Assembly: GCF_000003815.2 (NCBI RefSeq)
Contig: NC_049986.1
Coordinates: 16,171,172-16,235,171 of the forward strand
Direction: 5' to 3'
DNA: 64,000 nt
Source of the DNA: Branchiostoma floridae
Taxonomy: Eukaryota; Chordata; Leptocardii; Amphioxiformes; Branchiostomatidae
The position numbers and the translations under genes were made by a program. This document shows positions 1 through 15,000 of this stretch, piece by piece. The stretch's first letter is position 1. Every line of letters starts with the position of its first letter. The notes beneath the pieces are model-generated. The model did not search any database. It was not told the DNA's origin and was given only the letters and a program-made list of their open reading frames with translations.

Positions 1-97
1 GCTCCAGCTCTCTCTCTCGCTCACGCAGGCTGACCCTGAGGTGGCGAAGGTCATTCTCCTTGGCTTCTAAGGTGCGGAACTTCTCCTCTATTGCATC
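1..97 (-). CDS. cdk5rap2: Exon 18 (cut by the window edge)
   Basis: Acceptor TTCCCAG at 98-100. Reads DAIEEKFRTLEAKENDLRHL and then RVSLREREREL to the left edge. More exons must lie outside the window: vertebrate relatives are about 1,900-2,300 residues and about 795 are seen here. Confidence 0.88.
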
Positions 98-3000
98 CTG
101 GGAAAAAAGATATTCCATGATGTAAAAATCATGACTAGTCCAGGTAATACATAGTGTGATCTACAGTATAATCTTCTTTGAATCACCTGGAATCAGGTAT
201 AAACCAACAGGTGAAGCAATCAATAAGTGGATAATTAGATTAAATTTTGGGTAAAAGTTTAGTCCTTTGTCGACGACAAGGATTTGGCTACAAACAGCTT
301 TATTCACTTCTGCAACATTCTAAAACAAAAAGATACTTTCTCTAAAAGTGGTCTACAAGTACATAAAGTATTAATTCTTCTTTGGACTATAATAAGTTGT
401 TAACATTTGAAATCTGTTTCGTCATCTTTTCTCATGAACTATCTCTAGGGATACAGTCACTCATCTTTGTACCAAAGCTGGAGATGCTTTTCCTAGCATC
501 TTTACGATGAACTTAAACTCAGCGATAAAACCAATATTCAGTTCCCTTTAGAGAAACCCTACAACATTTGTATCAGTCATTTTTGTACAAAATAATGCCA
601 ATAAACTGGGACATGAAAGTGTGCTTTTGGAAGCATTTTTATGATTGACTCTAACTCAGTATTGAAAACACATGTCTGTCCTTCCCCATGAGAGGTACTG
701 TACTGAATGTTCACACCTCCACAGCCTTGTCGCGCTCCTTCAGCCGCTCTCTCAGCCGCTGGATGATGCTGTCCTTGTTCTCTGAGTAGGGCTGGAAGAC
801 ATGAAGTAAGATGTAGATGTTACCATTGAGATAGAATAACTAAATCTTGTTCCAAGCTGTTGCACATGCAAGCAAGCCCTTCTGATATGGTTAACATTAT
901 CAACTGATATTTGATTGTTCAACTAACATCATGCCTTTCCTGTACTTACAACCTCTTGGTCTGCCATACTCCTGGATGACCACGTGTAACCTCTAACCTC
1001 TGACCTGTTCTTACATGTTGAGTTCTCCTGCTCCTGAGCCATCTGCATGTACTCCTGTATGACCCAGTGTAAACTTTAACCCCTGATCTGTACTTACATT
1101 CCATGAGTTTGAGCCATCTACATGTACTCCTGGATGACCTACCATAACCTCTAACCCCTGACTTGTACTTCAAAAAGTTCAAAGTTACTTACATCCCGTG
1201 AGTTCTCCTGCTCCTGAGCCATCTGCATGTACTCCTGGATGACTTTGTCCTTCTCCTGGATGCTGGCAGACAATCTCTGGATGATCTGCTCTTTACTTTG
1301 TAGTTGTCTCTGAGTCTCCTCCAACTGGGTCTGACAAAGATGTACAGTAAGTTGCATGGCTTTCAGGCACTACGAATGTTGCAACAAATACTTTCCAACA
1401 AACTAATAGTAACCAAATGGATTCACCTTTTTAGACAAGTGCAATGATTATCATTTCCAACAGTCTTTCATATCTGGTAAGTGATTAAGCCGTGACCAAA
1501 TAGCGTCATTGCAGATGTAAACAGAAAGCAGAACTTAAGACTGGCTGTCTATGGAATCGTAGAGCATTGTATCACAATGTACCTTTGTACATGATCTTCT
1601 ATCCCCTTACCTTGTGTTGTTGGGTGATGTTTTCTCGATCCGTGTCTGCTCTAGACCTGGTATCCTTTAGCTGTTTCTGAAGGTCCCTCAGCTGCCTGTC
1701 CTTGTCCCTGAGGGCCTCGTCAGCCTGGTCGTCTGCCTCCTGAGCTGCCTGCTGGAGCTGGTCAATCTCCTGCTCCTTTTTTCTCAGGCTCTTTTTTAAT
1801 TGCTGAGGGGGACACCAATATCTTAGTTTGGTACTGCTTAGACCTTTTCCTCTCATTATTTAAAGCATTACTCCTTCAGCTTACATGTATGAAGTATAAA
1901 CTTCTCCATTATGCAGATGCTATTTGCAAATCTGTGGTTCATTTTAGGAGATAAAACTACACGAGCAACTGTTAATGCAATGTGCGCTAGTTATTAGAAG
2001 CAACAACAACAGGAAGCGGTTCAGAGAAGATAGAAGCATATACTTGAAACAACATTGTTAGGACAGAGAAAAAATGGATTTTGAAATTATACCTGGTTTT
2101 CTGCATCCTTTTCGTGAACCTTGCCCTGCAGACCAGTGATCTCAGCCTCCTTGTCACTGAGGGCCTGCTGTTGTTCTTCAACCCCCTGTAGAAAGACAGT
2201 AGATAAATTTCATCATGGTATCAAAGTTTTCTGATGTAAAAAGGCTGAGGCTTTTTAAGCACCAGTTACACAGGGAACTTGTAATAACTTAAGCAGGCCT
2301 TAACGAAAGCAGGATCATATGTGAAAAAAAGTTTTTTCAGACTTTGTGTATCCTGATTACTGTCAACCCTGGTCAAGTAACCACAAGCCATATTAGAACA
2401 GTCCTGTTCATTTGTACATAGTTAAACCCTTCCTTTCCTGAACAAGTGGTTGTTTGACTGACTTTAATACGTTGGTAATAAGACAGTTGATTTTGAACCG
2501 ATTCTAAAAGATATATTAGCAGGACCTGACAACAACTTTTACAAGGCATTCACACTCTCTCTCTATATATACACACATACTTCATCTAACTATCTAAGTC
2601 CTGTAGAAAGTTTATCATCCCCACCTGGAACTGCTGTAGCTGTGCCTTGTGTGCAGTCTCCCTGGCCTGGGCCAGACTCTGCTGAAGTTCTTCTATCTGT
2701 TCACACAGCTCATCAATCTGTAGATACACAGTGAAAATGTAATGCACAGAATGACTAGGGGGCATACAAGCAACGGACCTACAGTTCTATTTTCAAAATA
2801 CAATATCCTGTGTCTAACCTACATGACGTAAATATCCTGTTAACCCTTCTACTTGAAACAGCCAGAAAGCATGTAGAATGGTTTTAAGTGTTCTAAACTC
2901 TCACCTCCTTGCTCTTGTTCTGAATGGCCGCCGTCAGACCCTGGATGGCTTTGTCCCGTTTGAGAGCATTCTGCTCCTGGAGTTTAACATCAGAGTCCAT

Positions 3001-6000
3001 GTCTTGTAGTTTCCTCTTAAGCTCCTGGGTACACAAAAAGGAAAGTTTCTTTCCTAATCTTTCTCTCAAATTACGTGAGAAAATTTAACAAATACAGATT
3101 GACGAAATTCCGGACAGAAACTATTACTTTGCTGAGACATGTATCAGAACAGTGGCAAGTCTTTTCCAAAAAGTAGTGAGCTACATGTATGAAATGATGA
3201 TACACTGACAAAACAACACATTTAACAAATACAAGAGAGAAGCAGCAAAGACGAAAACCACATCACATACAGCGCCAAACATAGACATATAATTTCTTAG
3301 TGCCAATAAAATATTTCCGTTCAAAATAAAACCTTCTTGAAAGGTCTGAGCAAAACCAACAATGTGTGTACATTTATAACATAAAATAGGAAAGGGTGCA
3401 AGACTACTTAGTGCTTTAGATGTACACCAATGAATTCAGTACACCCTCAATCATCCAGAAAGAATCATTATCATATAGCCAGGAGCCGCGGACCAATCAG
3501 AAGGCCCCGTTCCACGTTGGTTATGACGCCGTAACACGGACATTCAGGCCAAGCAGGTGGGTATCGCTCCCCTGATTGGCCAGAATGAATCGACACCGGC
3601 ACCGTGGTCCATTTGAAACGACTGCTTTGTACAGTGTGCAGTCCATGTTAGAGTTAATCCAAACATTCTTACTGTTCACATTCCTTCAAATTTATTGAAT
3701 ATGTACAACTATAACTTAGGATTGAATAGCAACACACTTGTCCCAGCAGAAGGGAATTTGTCATTATGTCAAGCCTTGGAAGTCTTGAATAAAGGATGTA
3801 TGTATTATAAAGGAATTTGTTGCTTAAATGGGTCAGTTTGTGTAGGCTATATGATAATAACGTTAATGCCCCGCCTTATCCTCGGTGTATATGGTNNNNN
3901 NNNNNNNNNNNNNNNNNNNNNNNNNNNNNNNNNNNNNNNNNNNNNNNNNNNNNNNNNNNNNNNNNNNNNNNNNNNNNNNNNNNNNNNNNNNNNNNTGGGC
4001 ATTATTGTCAAGTTACTCATGTAGCTAACTATCCTTGAGATAGGATCTACCTCTCGTATGCCCTTTCCGATACCAATGGTATCAGCTATTTTCTTAAAGA
4101 CCTTACACCGTACCAGTACCTCAACAACTTTACAGCATACAACCCTACTTGTGGATGATTGAGGATGTACTATTAGTGGGTAAGTGTTAGGTCATGATTG
4201 TTAGACAGGGAGTGGTTCTAATTTACCTCATTCTCATCCTCAGCCTCCAACACAAGCTTCTCTAACTCCTGTGGGGTAGTGGGAGGGGGGTACGGGATTG
4301 GGAGGGGGTGTTAGTGGCAAACACAGCACACAGGTGACCTCTGAAGAAGTGTTCCATGGGTTAAGTGTTGACCAATTCTTTGGCACATTTTGATGAATTC
4401 ATTTCATTTTACCAGGTAACATACTGCCAATCTTAATCTGAATCAGATAGATTTTCGTTGGAAATTTGGAATAGAATGAAAGATTTGGAGAGTGAAAAAA
4501 TACAATAATGAAGCTGCAAGTAGGTAATTAAATACCTCATGGAACACATCTTCATAGATCAGTAAGCAAACAAGAGTGAACACTGTAAATAAGTCATGAG
4601 CAATGATGTTATCATGATCATATGGTTACATGGAACTCTTTATGGTTAAAATAATGTACGTGAACGGTTTGATGCTGACATACATCAAGCAAAAACCAAC
4701 TAAAAGTTATTACAGAATAAATCTATTGCTACAAGTCAAAACACTGCAAAAAGCACCACTGCAATGATGAAAGCTTTTAGCACAGCAAACAAGGGACATG
4801 ACATGACAGAAGAGAGTGACAAAAACCTCACAAATGATGCAAAAATATATTTGCAAAGGGACTGACATACCTACCCAGTGTATTTGTTTTTTTATTATCT
4901 TTTGGTATGAAATTTTAAGTGAAATTTGATTACATTTTCATGGGTTTACAGTCAAACCTGTCTATAGCGGCCACTCAAGGGACTGGTCAAAATTGGCCAC
5001 TATAGAGAGGTGGCCACTATAGAGAATATGCTAATTAATTGACCACAAGCAAAAAGTTACACATGGTTTTAGCACCCACTGATTTATATTCACATAATAC
5101 AGCACTGTACATGTACTGCAATGATTTTTACACTATATGTATTAAGAAAACAAAAGCTATAAAAAATTTTGAATGTTCTACAATTGATATTGTCTGAAGA
5201 GACCGGTATCGTCATATTTCTTTGATCTTTCGTCTTGTATCCTTTGATACTTCGCCGTCCGTGTGTTCCCGCTGGTGTTCACACGTCAGGTTCGCCCATT
5301 ATGCTAATGTGGTACTCACAAGAAAAGTCTCGTCATTTTAGACTTATCTCTTAATAAATGTAAGAATAAAATGCACCATAGTCTGAAGTTCATATCATTT
5401 TGTCTTTGTAACAATTTATTTAGAAAGTTTTGTGATGTAAATTAACCTAAGCGATAGTGTATTAGAACGTAACTTTAACACAATTTACCTCCGTAATATT
5501 GGTGTCGCCTATTAACCTTATATGACCTCGTTTGTCAGCGGGTATGGGTAGCGCCAGTTTACGAAGTTTTGTTTTGAAAATAGATCACAGAGGTTTTTAA
5601 ATCCGGCGTAGGGTGACGATACGGCCGCTGCATATGGCCGAACGCGTGCCGAAACATAGACCAGCGGTCCGCGTGGCCGTAATCGGCAGTGTTTTTGTAC
5701 CTGCGGGACCGGAAATCGTGTGGCCGTGGCCGCGTTGGACAGGTGGCCGCTAAGCCTATCTCTTAATCATTACGAATCCAAGGGACCGACAAAAAGGAGC
5801 CACTATGGGCAGGTGGCCGTTATGCAAAGGTGGCCGCTAATACAGGTTTGACTGTATATCACTTTTAAGGATTTGTTGGTAAACGTTACCACTTGTCGAC
5901 ATTTGAAGAGTTTCTGATTACCTTGATTTCCTTCTCCTTCTTGTCGTGATCGCGGGTCATCTGGCCAGCCGCGATCTCATACTCATCCAGCTTCCTCTGC

Positions 6001-9000
6001 TGGTCCTCAAGAAGGGCCTGATGAACAAAGCAAATGTGTTCATGTTTACAAAGAACGAGCTGGGTGTGCATATTTCAACTGCTATCATCTTCTTACCCAG
6101 ACATTACAAGTCTATTACATGTTGTACTGTACAAACTTGAGGTTTATTTTAATCTATCTCTCATTATCCAGTTGACCAATTTTGAGTCATGGAAAAAACT
6201 GTTAAGTTTTGGCAAATGTTGATAGTCATGTATGACAAGTAACTGTACTGTCCGCACTTTCCATGGATGGCAATCGCGCTGCGACTTCTCTGGGACTTAA
6301 AATTGGCCGAAGGAGCACAGTTTCTCTAATAGAATTGCTTCCGTGACCCACGTGCGCTCCTCAAGTGACCAAAACTCAATGTCAGGAAGTATTGTGGGGA
6401 TTTATGTAGACCTCCGAGCGATCAGGGTGGATCTAAACAGTTGCCTAGGGGATGTTGACATGTGTATCTTGTATGTAAGTGGCTGTGTTAATAATAATCT
6501 ACTTCAGTATCACTAACTTGTCCATTTATCTTACCTGGATTTCCTGATTGTTCTTTTTGCTGACCTCCACTTGCTGCTGATATCTGTTAATGTCATCCTG
6601 CAGATTTGAGAGGGAGAACAAATAAAGAAAGGCTTAATCAAGCTGGTCTTTTCAACATGCTACATTTTTATCTATGTCAGCGCTTGCACTGAGTTTTTTG
6701 CGGGTTCTCTTAAGTTCAGAAATTTCCTGTGTAAAACATTTCCTATCTCTACATCGATGAAGGTTAGACATCTGTGCCATAAGATATGCAAAATAGCAAT
6801 TGGTCAACTGGATATGATTCCCTATCTCTCACTATCCTTTCTGGTCTGTCCACCATATTAAAGAATAAGAAACATCCTTTCATCCTTCATTTTCATATTT
6901 CTGTGATTCTCTTTCCTTCCTTTACTCTTCCCCTGTTTCTAAGACCCTGCCATACCTGCATGTTTCCCTCCTTGACCCTGAGCTCCTGAGTCAGGTTCTG
7001 AACTTGAGCTTCGAGAGGTTTGACTTTCTCGGCCACAAGGTCAGCCTTGTCCTGGTTCAGCTGCTGGATGAGTTGGTCCTTGGTGCGCAGGGCGTGGTTC
7101 AACTGGTCAATCACCCTGGGGTGGGAGGGGGGCGACAAACAACAGTTCACTAAAGGCTTGGATCTGTATTAGACGATCTTGTAGAATAAAACATTGAAGG
7201 AAAGTGACCACCAACACCTGTAGTGAGTTTTGTATTGAGAGTAGTCTTTCAGGGAGGTCAAGGGTTGCCTATACAAAATGTACTAGTACAGTACTGTGAA
7301 AAGCATTTAAGTACAGGTCCAAAACACTGTAATATCAATGAACCAACAGTCTAGCACTGTTCATAAAGAGACTCACAGGTCTAGACCAGCACCTAAACCT
7401 CTGTACCTGTACCTCATGTTATGTTTTGGTAAACAGCCCTACCAGCTATGGTTGCATGCCTGCACCATTACAACTTTCCTCAAACAAAGAAAGAAAACCT
7501 TTCAAACACTGTTAATCTTGGAGTTAGCGAGAAAGAAAACACCAAACTCCTTCTGAGACCAACGTCCATGTCTGTAGTATAACATGCTAGTCAGTGGTAC
7601 CACAAAAGATGCAGATTGTGCTGAAGAATGTTCTCCAAAAAAACAACACGTGCAGTTGAATGAAACAGCAATTGTTGGAAACACACATCCAGAAAATGGT
7701 CATGCAGGAAGGATTGTTTCCAGAATGCTATTTCATCCACTGTCAGTAGTTCTACTTCTTTCCTGGAGTAGCCTACCCTACCAATCCTCAAGACTAAAGA
7801 GTGTAGTTAGTCTGGAAGGTTGCCCACCAGTTCAAAATGTTAGACAGTACATGTACATGTGTGAGTGTGCCAACATCCACACCCCAGTGACTACACACTA
7901 CTCGCCAGTGCGAGGGGCTCACCATAACAACGTTCTGGGATCTGTGTCGGTATTTTTCGGGGTAAAGCTTCTGTCTACACAGTTGCAAGAGCTGCCATGG
8001 CAAAAAACAAATAAACAAACAAACAAAAAAGAAGGGAGAGAAGAGAGCAGACAATAAAAAACAGTGCACGGTGCAGAAAGACATTGACGTATATCACCCA
8101 TACCACCTTCACCTGTATCGCCACCGTAACAGTGTAACACATGCTTTGTCTGTATCTCGCTATTTTGGAAATTATAACTATGAACTGTGTAAAGCATATT
8201 TTGAAACAACTACATAGTTCATTGGCTAGTGCTGGTAGACATCAGAAGCACCTGCACAACTCCAATTTTACCTGCATATGCAGGTGGTATTTCAAGTCTC
8301 GATTTTACAATCGAGATGCAGACAAGGCATGCTTAGAGACCTTTACCTCCTTTTCCATATCTCCTTAAGATGCATGCAAGGTAAATGCCTTAAGCTTTGA
8401 GCATTCAGTCCTGCAGAGATCATGCTTAAATGCTGATGTAACAAAAGTTTAACTACTTACTCCCTGTCGTTATGATGGGAACATGAACAACAGTCTTCTG
8501 TGTCTGACTGAGCATGGGGTAAACTGAAAACACAACAGTCTTAGTACCTATTTCTCTTCCACAAAAGTTTGTTTTCCTTTGGAATAGCTGGGTCACCTAT
8601 GCTAGCATAAAAATTTAGAAATACTACATTTAATCACAGAGAACAGCTTTTTCACTTTCTGATTTTACCATCAAGTGGCAATATGGCATTCAGCCTATTC
8701 TTGAACCTCGCTACTTTGAAGGTTTGAAATTAAGAGCATTTACAGTTACAGCCTTAAAATGTAATGCGGCCCAAATTCCCAGTATGCGTTGATGGACCTT
8801 TAGGGCAAAAGTTGGATCTTTTTTTAAGGTGCACGAATGATGATTGAACAAACAAAAAAAGATAAGTATTCCAATACTATTTCATTGTGATTTCATTTCA
8901 TTCAGTATCAAACAAAGACAATGCTGTTTCTTTTCTTTTCAACGTTTCTCTTCCACAATTGGCCCAGCTTAGAGGTTGTGCTTAAGTCTACTTCCTCTCA

Positions 9001-12000
9001 CCTGTTCTTATCTTGGAGAGCTTCCTTAGACGAGTCCTGCAGGTTCTTCTTGTCCTGTTTGACTTTCTCAAGGTCGCGCAGCTTGTTCTGAAGTTCCTGG
9101 TTAGCAGCTTCAAGGTCAAGGATCTTGCCTTCCGTTTCCTCATCAACTCTTTTCTGAAGAGTGTTCTCCTGAATGTGGACATGAAAAAAAAAAAACAATG
9201 CTCTTTGAAATGTGTCATGGCAGCAGAAAAATGTCACAACTCACTAATCCTTTTCCAAGCCTGGGACAGCAGCTTTATATTCCCTACATTCTATATACCC
9301 TCATGCCATTAACCCCACCTAGCAATTTACAGAAGAATTGCAGACCAGAGAAGTTTGAAAATAGCTGCCCAAGAACAGGTGGAGAGGCCACAGAGAAGAT
9401 GAAACATTTTTGAAGACACATATCTTTGGAACAAATACCATTGAACATCAAATTCTTTGCTGTGGATAGTTCTTACTGAGGTTAATATCCACTGAAAGTT
9501 ACAGAGACCTTAGATGTCGGTACGTATCATTTTATTGACATCGAAAAAAACATGAAAGTTGGCTATATATACCTCCTGAGCAGAGGTGAGTCTGGACTCA
9601 TACTGGTGGCGCAGCTGCTGCAGCTCCCTGCCATGGTCCTGCCGAACCTGCTGCACCGCTGCATCGTTCTGCGCTGCGAGCGTTTCTACTGCTTGTCTGG
9701 AATTTACAATTAATATAACAGGTACATTAGGGCTTTAAACCTAAAATATAAGGTACAGGTGTATAGTTCATGAACACACATACAGGATCTGCCCTGCGAG
9801 CGTTTCTACTGCTTGTCTGGAACGGGCATTACAAGGTTGTACATTAGGGCTGGGAACCTAAAACATGTTTAGGTACAATTATAAAGATTCAGGTACCCAT
9901 GTACAGGATCTGCACTGTGAGCGTTTCTACTGCTTGTCTGGAAAGTGCAGTTAAAAAACAACATTCACATTAAGGCTGGAACCAGCTATAGAGATTCAGG
10001 TATAGGTCCTGACCATTTGCAGTTTTCCAATGTTCAACCATGCAATTGCGTATTTGAGTCAAGAGAAAGACAGATCAATCACAAGTACATGTCATAACAT
10101 TTTTTTCTTAAACATAAAACGGCACAAATGAAACTAAGCTATAAAGCCAAAATAACCATGGATCAATCACAATTGCTGACAATGTTTACATCAAAGACAG
10201 ATGCAACTGAGTGATGTAAATGTTGATCGCCTGCAGGACAATAGCAAGTAAAACTACAATCAGAGGAAAGGTTTTTACTTACGATGCTTTAACTAGAAGC
10301 TCCTGTTTGTCGTGTAGCTCTTTTTTCAAACTTTCAACTTCAACCTTCAGCTCAATGTTCTGTAAGAAATTAACAAAGTCAAAGAAGGAAAAATTGTACA
10401 CACAACAAGGACTTATCTGTGAACCACAAACTTGGGCCACTCATGGACAAATAAGCAATTTTCTATCATTCATTCTTTAACAATGCTGCAAAAAAGCTTC
10501 AAAAACTTTGTTTGCAGAAATAGCATATGTCCAAACTAAGCATTATGTACAAAATGATGAATAAACTGATAGATGTACCAACTATCATTACAACCCAGCT
10601 CACAAATGATAATCATGCCTGCAGGTACCAGAGCTATCAACCTGGGATTGCTATGTTCAAAATGTGTTTTTCCCTAAAACTATTATAGGGCAGACTTCAT
10701 TGCCACAAAGTACAGTAGGAGCATCATCACTAGAGATATGAAAAAGTTGGATGTGACAGGTTGTTTGGGGTAGTATAACCAGCTGCTGCTGTGCCGCTAC
10801 CAGCAGAGCAGGTGTGTTATAATGAATAGTGGCTACACAAGCTGTATACAGATGCAGAAAAGAGCAAGGCTTTCACATGATTGTGTATCATTGGTTTCCG
10901 ACAGTACCATATCTAACGTTTAGCGCTTTACTCACAGTTTTCTCAATGTCCTCCTCTTCTCCGTGCTGCATGCGCTCTTCCATGAAATAGATGCGCAGCT
11001 TCAGGCTGAAGTTTTCTTTCTTCAGTTCTGCTATTTGCTGCAAAACAAACAACAAATATGCTTTAAGTTGATGTAGGTTAGACATCCAGGTAATCTCTCT
11101 CTCTCTGTCAGTCAGTCTTTTCCAGACATCCATGTAATAAGATACGCCAAAAAGTAGTTACTCGAGCAACTGGATATGATTTTGGAAACGGTCAGTGACA
11201 CAGTCTAACTTCCAAGCTGGATCTTTAATTCCAAATACCACTTGGATAACCTGAAATAGTGAAAGGGTTTACAATCAACTCACACACAGAAATATACATA
11301 GTAACTAGCAAGCAGTAAGGTAACAGCCAACTTAAAGTGAAAGCCAAGAGTTAGAAAGGCTAGACTTCTCCTCCAGACATATTCCTGACTTTTCCCTGCT
11401 AGACTTCGAACACAAAGAACTATGCATTTTTGCAAAGCCGAAAACGCCAGCACCTTCTAGCATATCCACATTTAAAAAATCCAGAAAACAGGCAAACAAG
11501 AGAAACAAAACAACCGTAAAAGTATGATTTTCAAAGTAGATCTAGAACAACGAATGTATTGTACCTCCCTGGAACACATCTTAGCAGTACCCTAACTGCA
11601 TTACAGCATGTCTGGTATGGAACTACAAGCTGTGCCTACAGGAAGGGACTCAGCACTGGGAGAATTTCAATTTGCTAATTCAGTCTGAGTGAATGAAATT
11701 AATCCAGTACCAGGCTGTGGGTCGATGTGATTGGACTGGGGGCTAAAAGTAAAAGCTGATGCAGAGGTCACTGGATTGGGTGACCCCATTACTTTCACTT
11801 TCATGTATGATGCTTTACTTGAAAAATTCTTGAGATGTAGTCAAATGTATGTGGTAAATAACCACTAAAAGGACTGAAGACTGTAAGAAAATGGTCAGCT
11901 GTAGACAGGACTCTTCATACTTCGGATGATGGGTAAAATAATCTGAGGGACCATAAAAAAGTGGCCATAATGGCCAGGTGGACCTATCATGCAGATGTGG

Positions 12001-15000
12001 TCATGAATGCAGATTTGGAGGGACAAGTTTATATTCTGTGCATCTCTAATTTTATAAATTTGCTTAGATCACACTCTTTGCGTCTAATTTGAGCCGTTAA
12101 TGTTGTTCGTGTCATAACGTTTTATTCACGAATCAACTATTCAAAGAACAATATGTTATCTTGTCACCTGCCCACTTTATAGTAATGTTGTTAAGAAAGC
12201 TTTTAAAATCCTGCTTTTTTGACAAGTATAAAAAAACTTCAATCCAGCCATTTGAGCAGATTATCTTTAAAAAATTCAATACAACATTTCTCTCTTTACA
12301 CCATCAAGTCATACTTTCACCATCAAAAGGCATGTGCAAACTGTACATGTACTTTATATGGTTCTCTGAATCACAATCTGAAATGGCAATGGTTCCCAGC
12401 CATGTTTAGCAGATGGATTAAGTAATCCAGGTCTCCAGAGGACAAACTAATTGAATTTTAGGGCACTTTTCGAGGCTAATTTACAGTCCCAGAGCAAACA
12501 AACATAATCAACTGGTGAATCATGGCGGAAAATTGAATTTGTGTTCTGTGAAATGTTGTACCTGTTGTCCCATGGGACCAGCCAGGGTTAAAATGACTAG
12601 GCACAAGGTACTAATCTCCCTGTAATTCTGATAATGGCCTTACTTAATGGTGATTTCACACTTTGCTCTACTGATGATAAGACCTAATTTACACCACTTT
12701 GCAATTTGCAAGTAAAAAGAGCTGACTTCAGCCAACAGATAAATGTTATGTTCTTACAATACTTGCCTGGTTAAATAAATAAACTGAACTGAAACAATCA
12801 CATAAACAAAATCTTTTTTTTTTAAATGTCAAGTGCTGCACTTACTTCAAATATAATTTCAATTTTTTTAATTTTTCTTCAATCAAAAAACAAACATTTT
12901 CTACAGATCCCAAGTTGTAAGTTCATATTTTGTTGTATAACATTTGAATATTATCCACTGGTATATCATATATCACTGTAAAAGAACAGATCCAAGAACT
13001 GCTCACAAAAGAGGCAATTGTTTTGCTAAACCTCAAAGTTATTTAACACACAGGTAGAAACACAGCTGCAGCTATTGTATAGATCAAGCGTTACGAAAGA
13101 TACTTGTTGTCTTACTAGCCTTGCATGTGTGAAAACGGATATTCCGATAAATAATACATAGTTACATACCTGGCTATTTGCCAGGAAACCGTATAGCTGT
13201 TCTGACCTTGGGTGATGTTGACAAATTATGTTGCTGTCCCCTATACAGGATTACAGCATCCCTCAACGCCAGCTTGTCACACCATATATACAGTTATTGA
13301 TTAGCAATAATAGAAGTGCACCGAGGATGGTTCTCATGGGCATTTCTTCTTAAATGGATAGTGTGATACCCGGTGCCAGACATTTCATCTTGGATAAAGT
13401 CAATCCTACTTGCAATATACCTTCAATAGAAAATGTTTCTACTCAATTCTTACAAAGAATTTGATAACAACATTGGACAGACAAAAAGTCAAGGAATATT
13501 TGATTATGTCTGGAGTGCTAACATTCTGCAGAAAACCTCCAGATACTTTAAAACATTTTCAGACTGAAGGTCCCTAAGATAGCTGAGTAATTGATAAGAA
13601 GATCACATCTATAAACATATATATATATATGGAGAGAGTATGTAAAGTTTAGAATATTTCATTACGTCTGGAATGTTACATGGTACAGAAAACTTGTGGG
13701 TATTCTATAACACCTCTAGATTTTGAGTTAGAAGAAAGCTGAATAACTGGTAAGAATATCATATGTTTCTGTGTACATATATATCAAGCCATAAACAATT
13801 AATTCCTGGATCCATTCCAGATAAGGTTATGGCCTTGCTATAAAGATAACATCACACATTTTCCCCTATGAAAAGCACTTCCGTATTGCCGTCTCTCTTT
13901 TGTAGTAGCCCTTACAGCTACAGGTATAACATAGCCTGGGTACCATCAGAATAGTAGCTCGCTCCGGCATTTATTATACACTATGTAAAGTCGCTTATCT
14001 GTTATTCTGTCAACTTTGACATCTCTAACATCTGGAATCATCCAAATTTTGGATGAGGGCAGTGACTGGTTCTTACACATGAGCGAATAAAGGAATGAGT
14101 TTAAGCGCTCGCTCGAACAGGCACTCCAACACCCCAAACACCCACTGTCCGCTTGCAGGAAGGCCTGTTGTCATATTGAACGAGCGCTATAAAAACCCAT
14201 TCCTTAATTCGCTCATTAACTGACATCACTACCAAAAGGTTTGAATGTACAGTTCCCCAGTAGTAGCAAACATGCGAGCGACCTGCTACCCGGATGGTAC
14301 CCAGGCTAGGTATAACTGCTATGATTATGAATAACAGTATTTGTCAAATCAATATTAATATTGTATCAAGAAATGCCAAGCAGTGACATATGCAGGCCTA
14401 GATTTACATTGAGTCATTGCAGCTCCCCACTCTTTCATGAGGTTCCGCCCCACTAGCCAAATTAATGGTCCATAAAAATCTGGTTTCTCCACTGTCTATG
14501 TTCGTAGCCTGCTAAACATGTCATGGTATGGGATGATGCACTGAGGAGGGTATCCATATTACATGCAACTAGATGGGAGACAATTGTCTGGTCTTTAATA
14601 GAAGACAAGATTAACAACAAGCATGAAATTTTGATTTGTTCCAGTCATGGTACTGGCAACACATTTGAACATCCTCTAAACTACTGCAGTCTGACTCTCT
14701 TGTCTCACTCTCTTGAGTCTGAGCTCAGCACTTTTTGGAAGGCATTCAAGAACTGAGCATAAACTATAATACAAAGGTGCTACTGATAACAGGAGGCAGT
14801 GGGGGAATTTATCACAGAGATGACCTTTGAAATGCACAATAATTACAGCTCGCTCAGTCATGGCCTTGGCAGGTCAGTTAGCCTGAATCTTTTGGACAAT
14901 GTCTTCATGCATTCTAGTGCTATGGATATAATACTACATGGTATCTTTCAAACTAAGCACTGCAAAGTCTGGTACAGAATAAATGCCATACTATACAAAT

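Noticed and set aside
7584-8057. 157-codon open frame on the plus strand
   Set aside because: Composition is intron-like, it ends in an AAAC simple repeat and resembles no family; it lies in an intron of the centrosomal gene.
8440-8480. Donor-like TCGTT/ACTTACTCCC as a further coiled-coil exon
   Set aside because: Exons 7 and 8 already join in phase and match the human order; no coiled-coil frame with an acceptor is found here.
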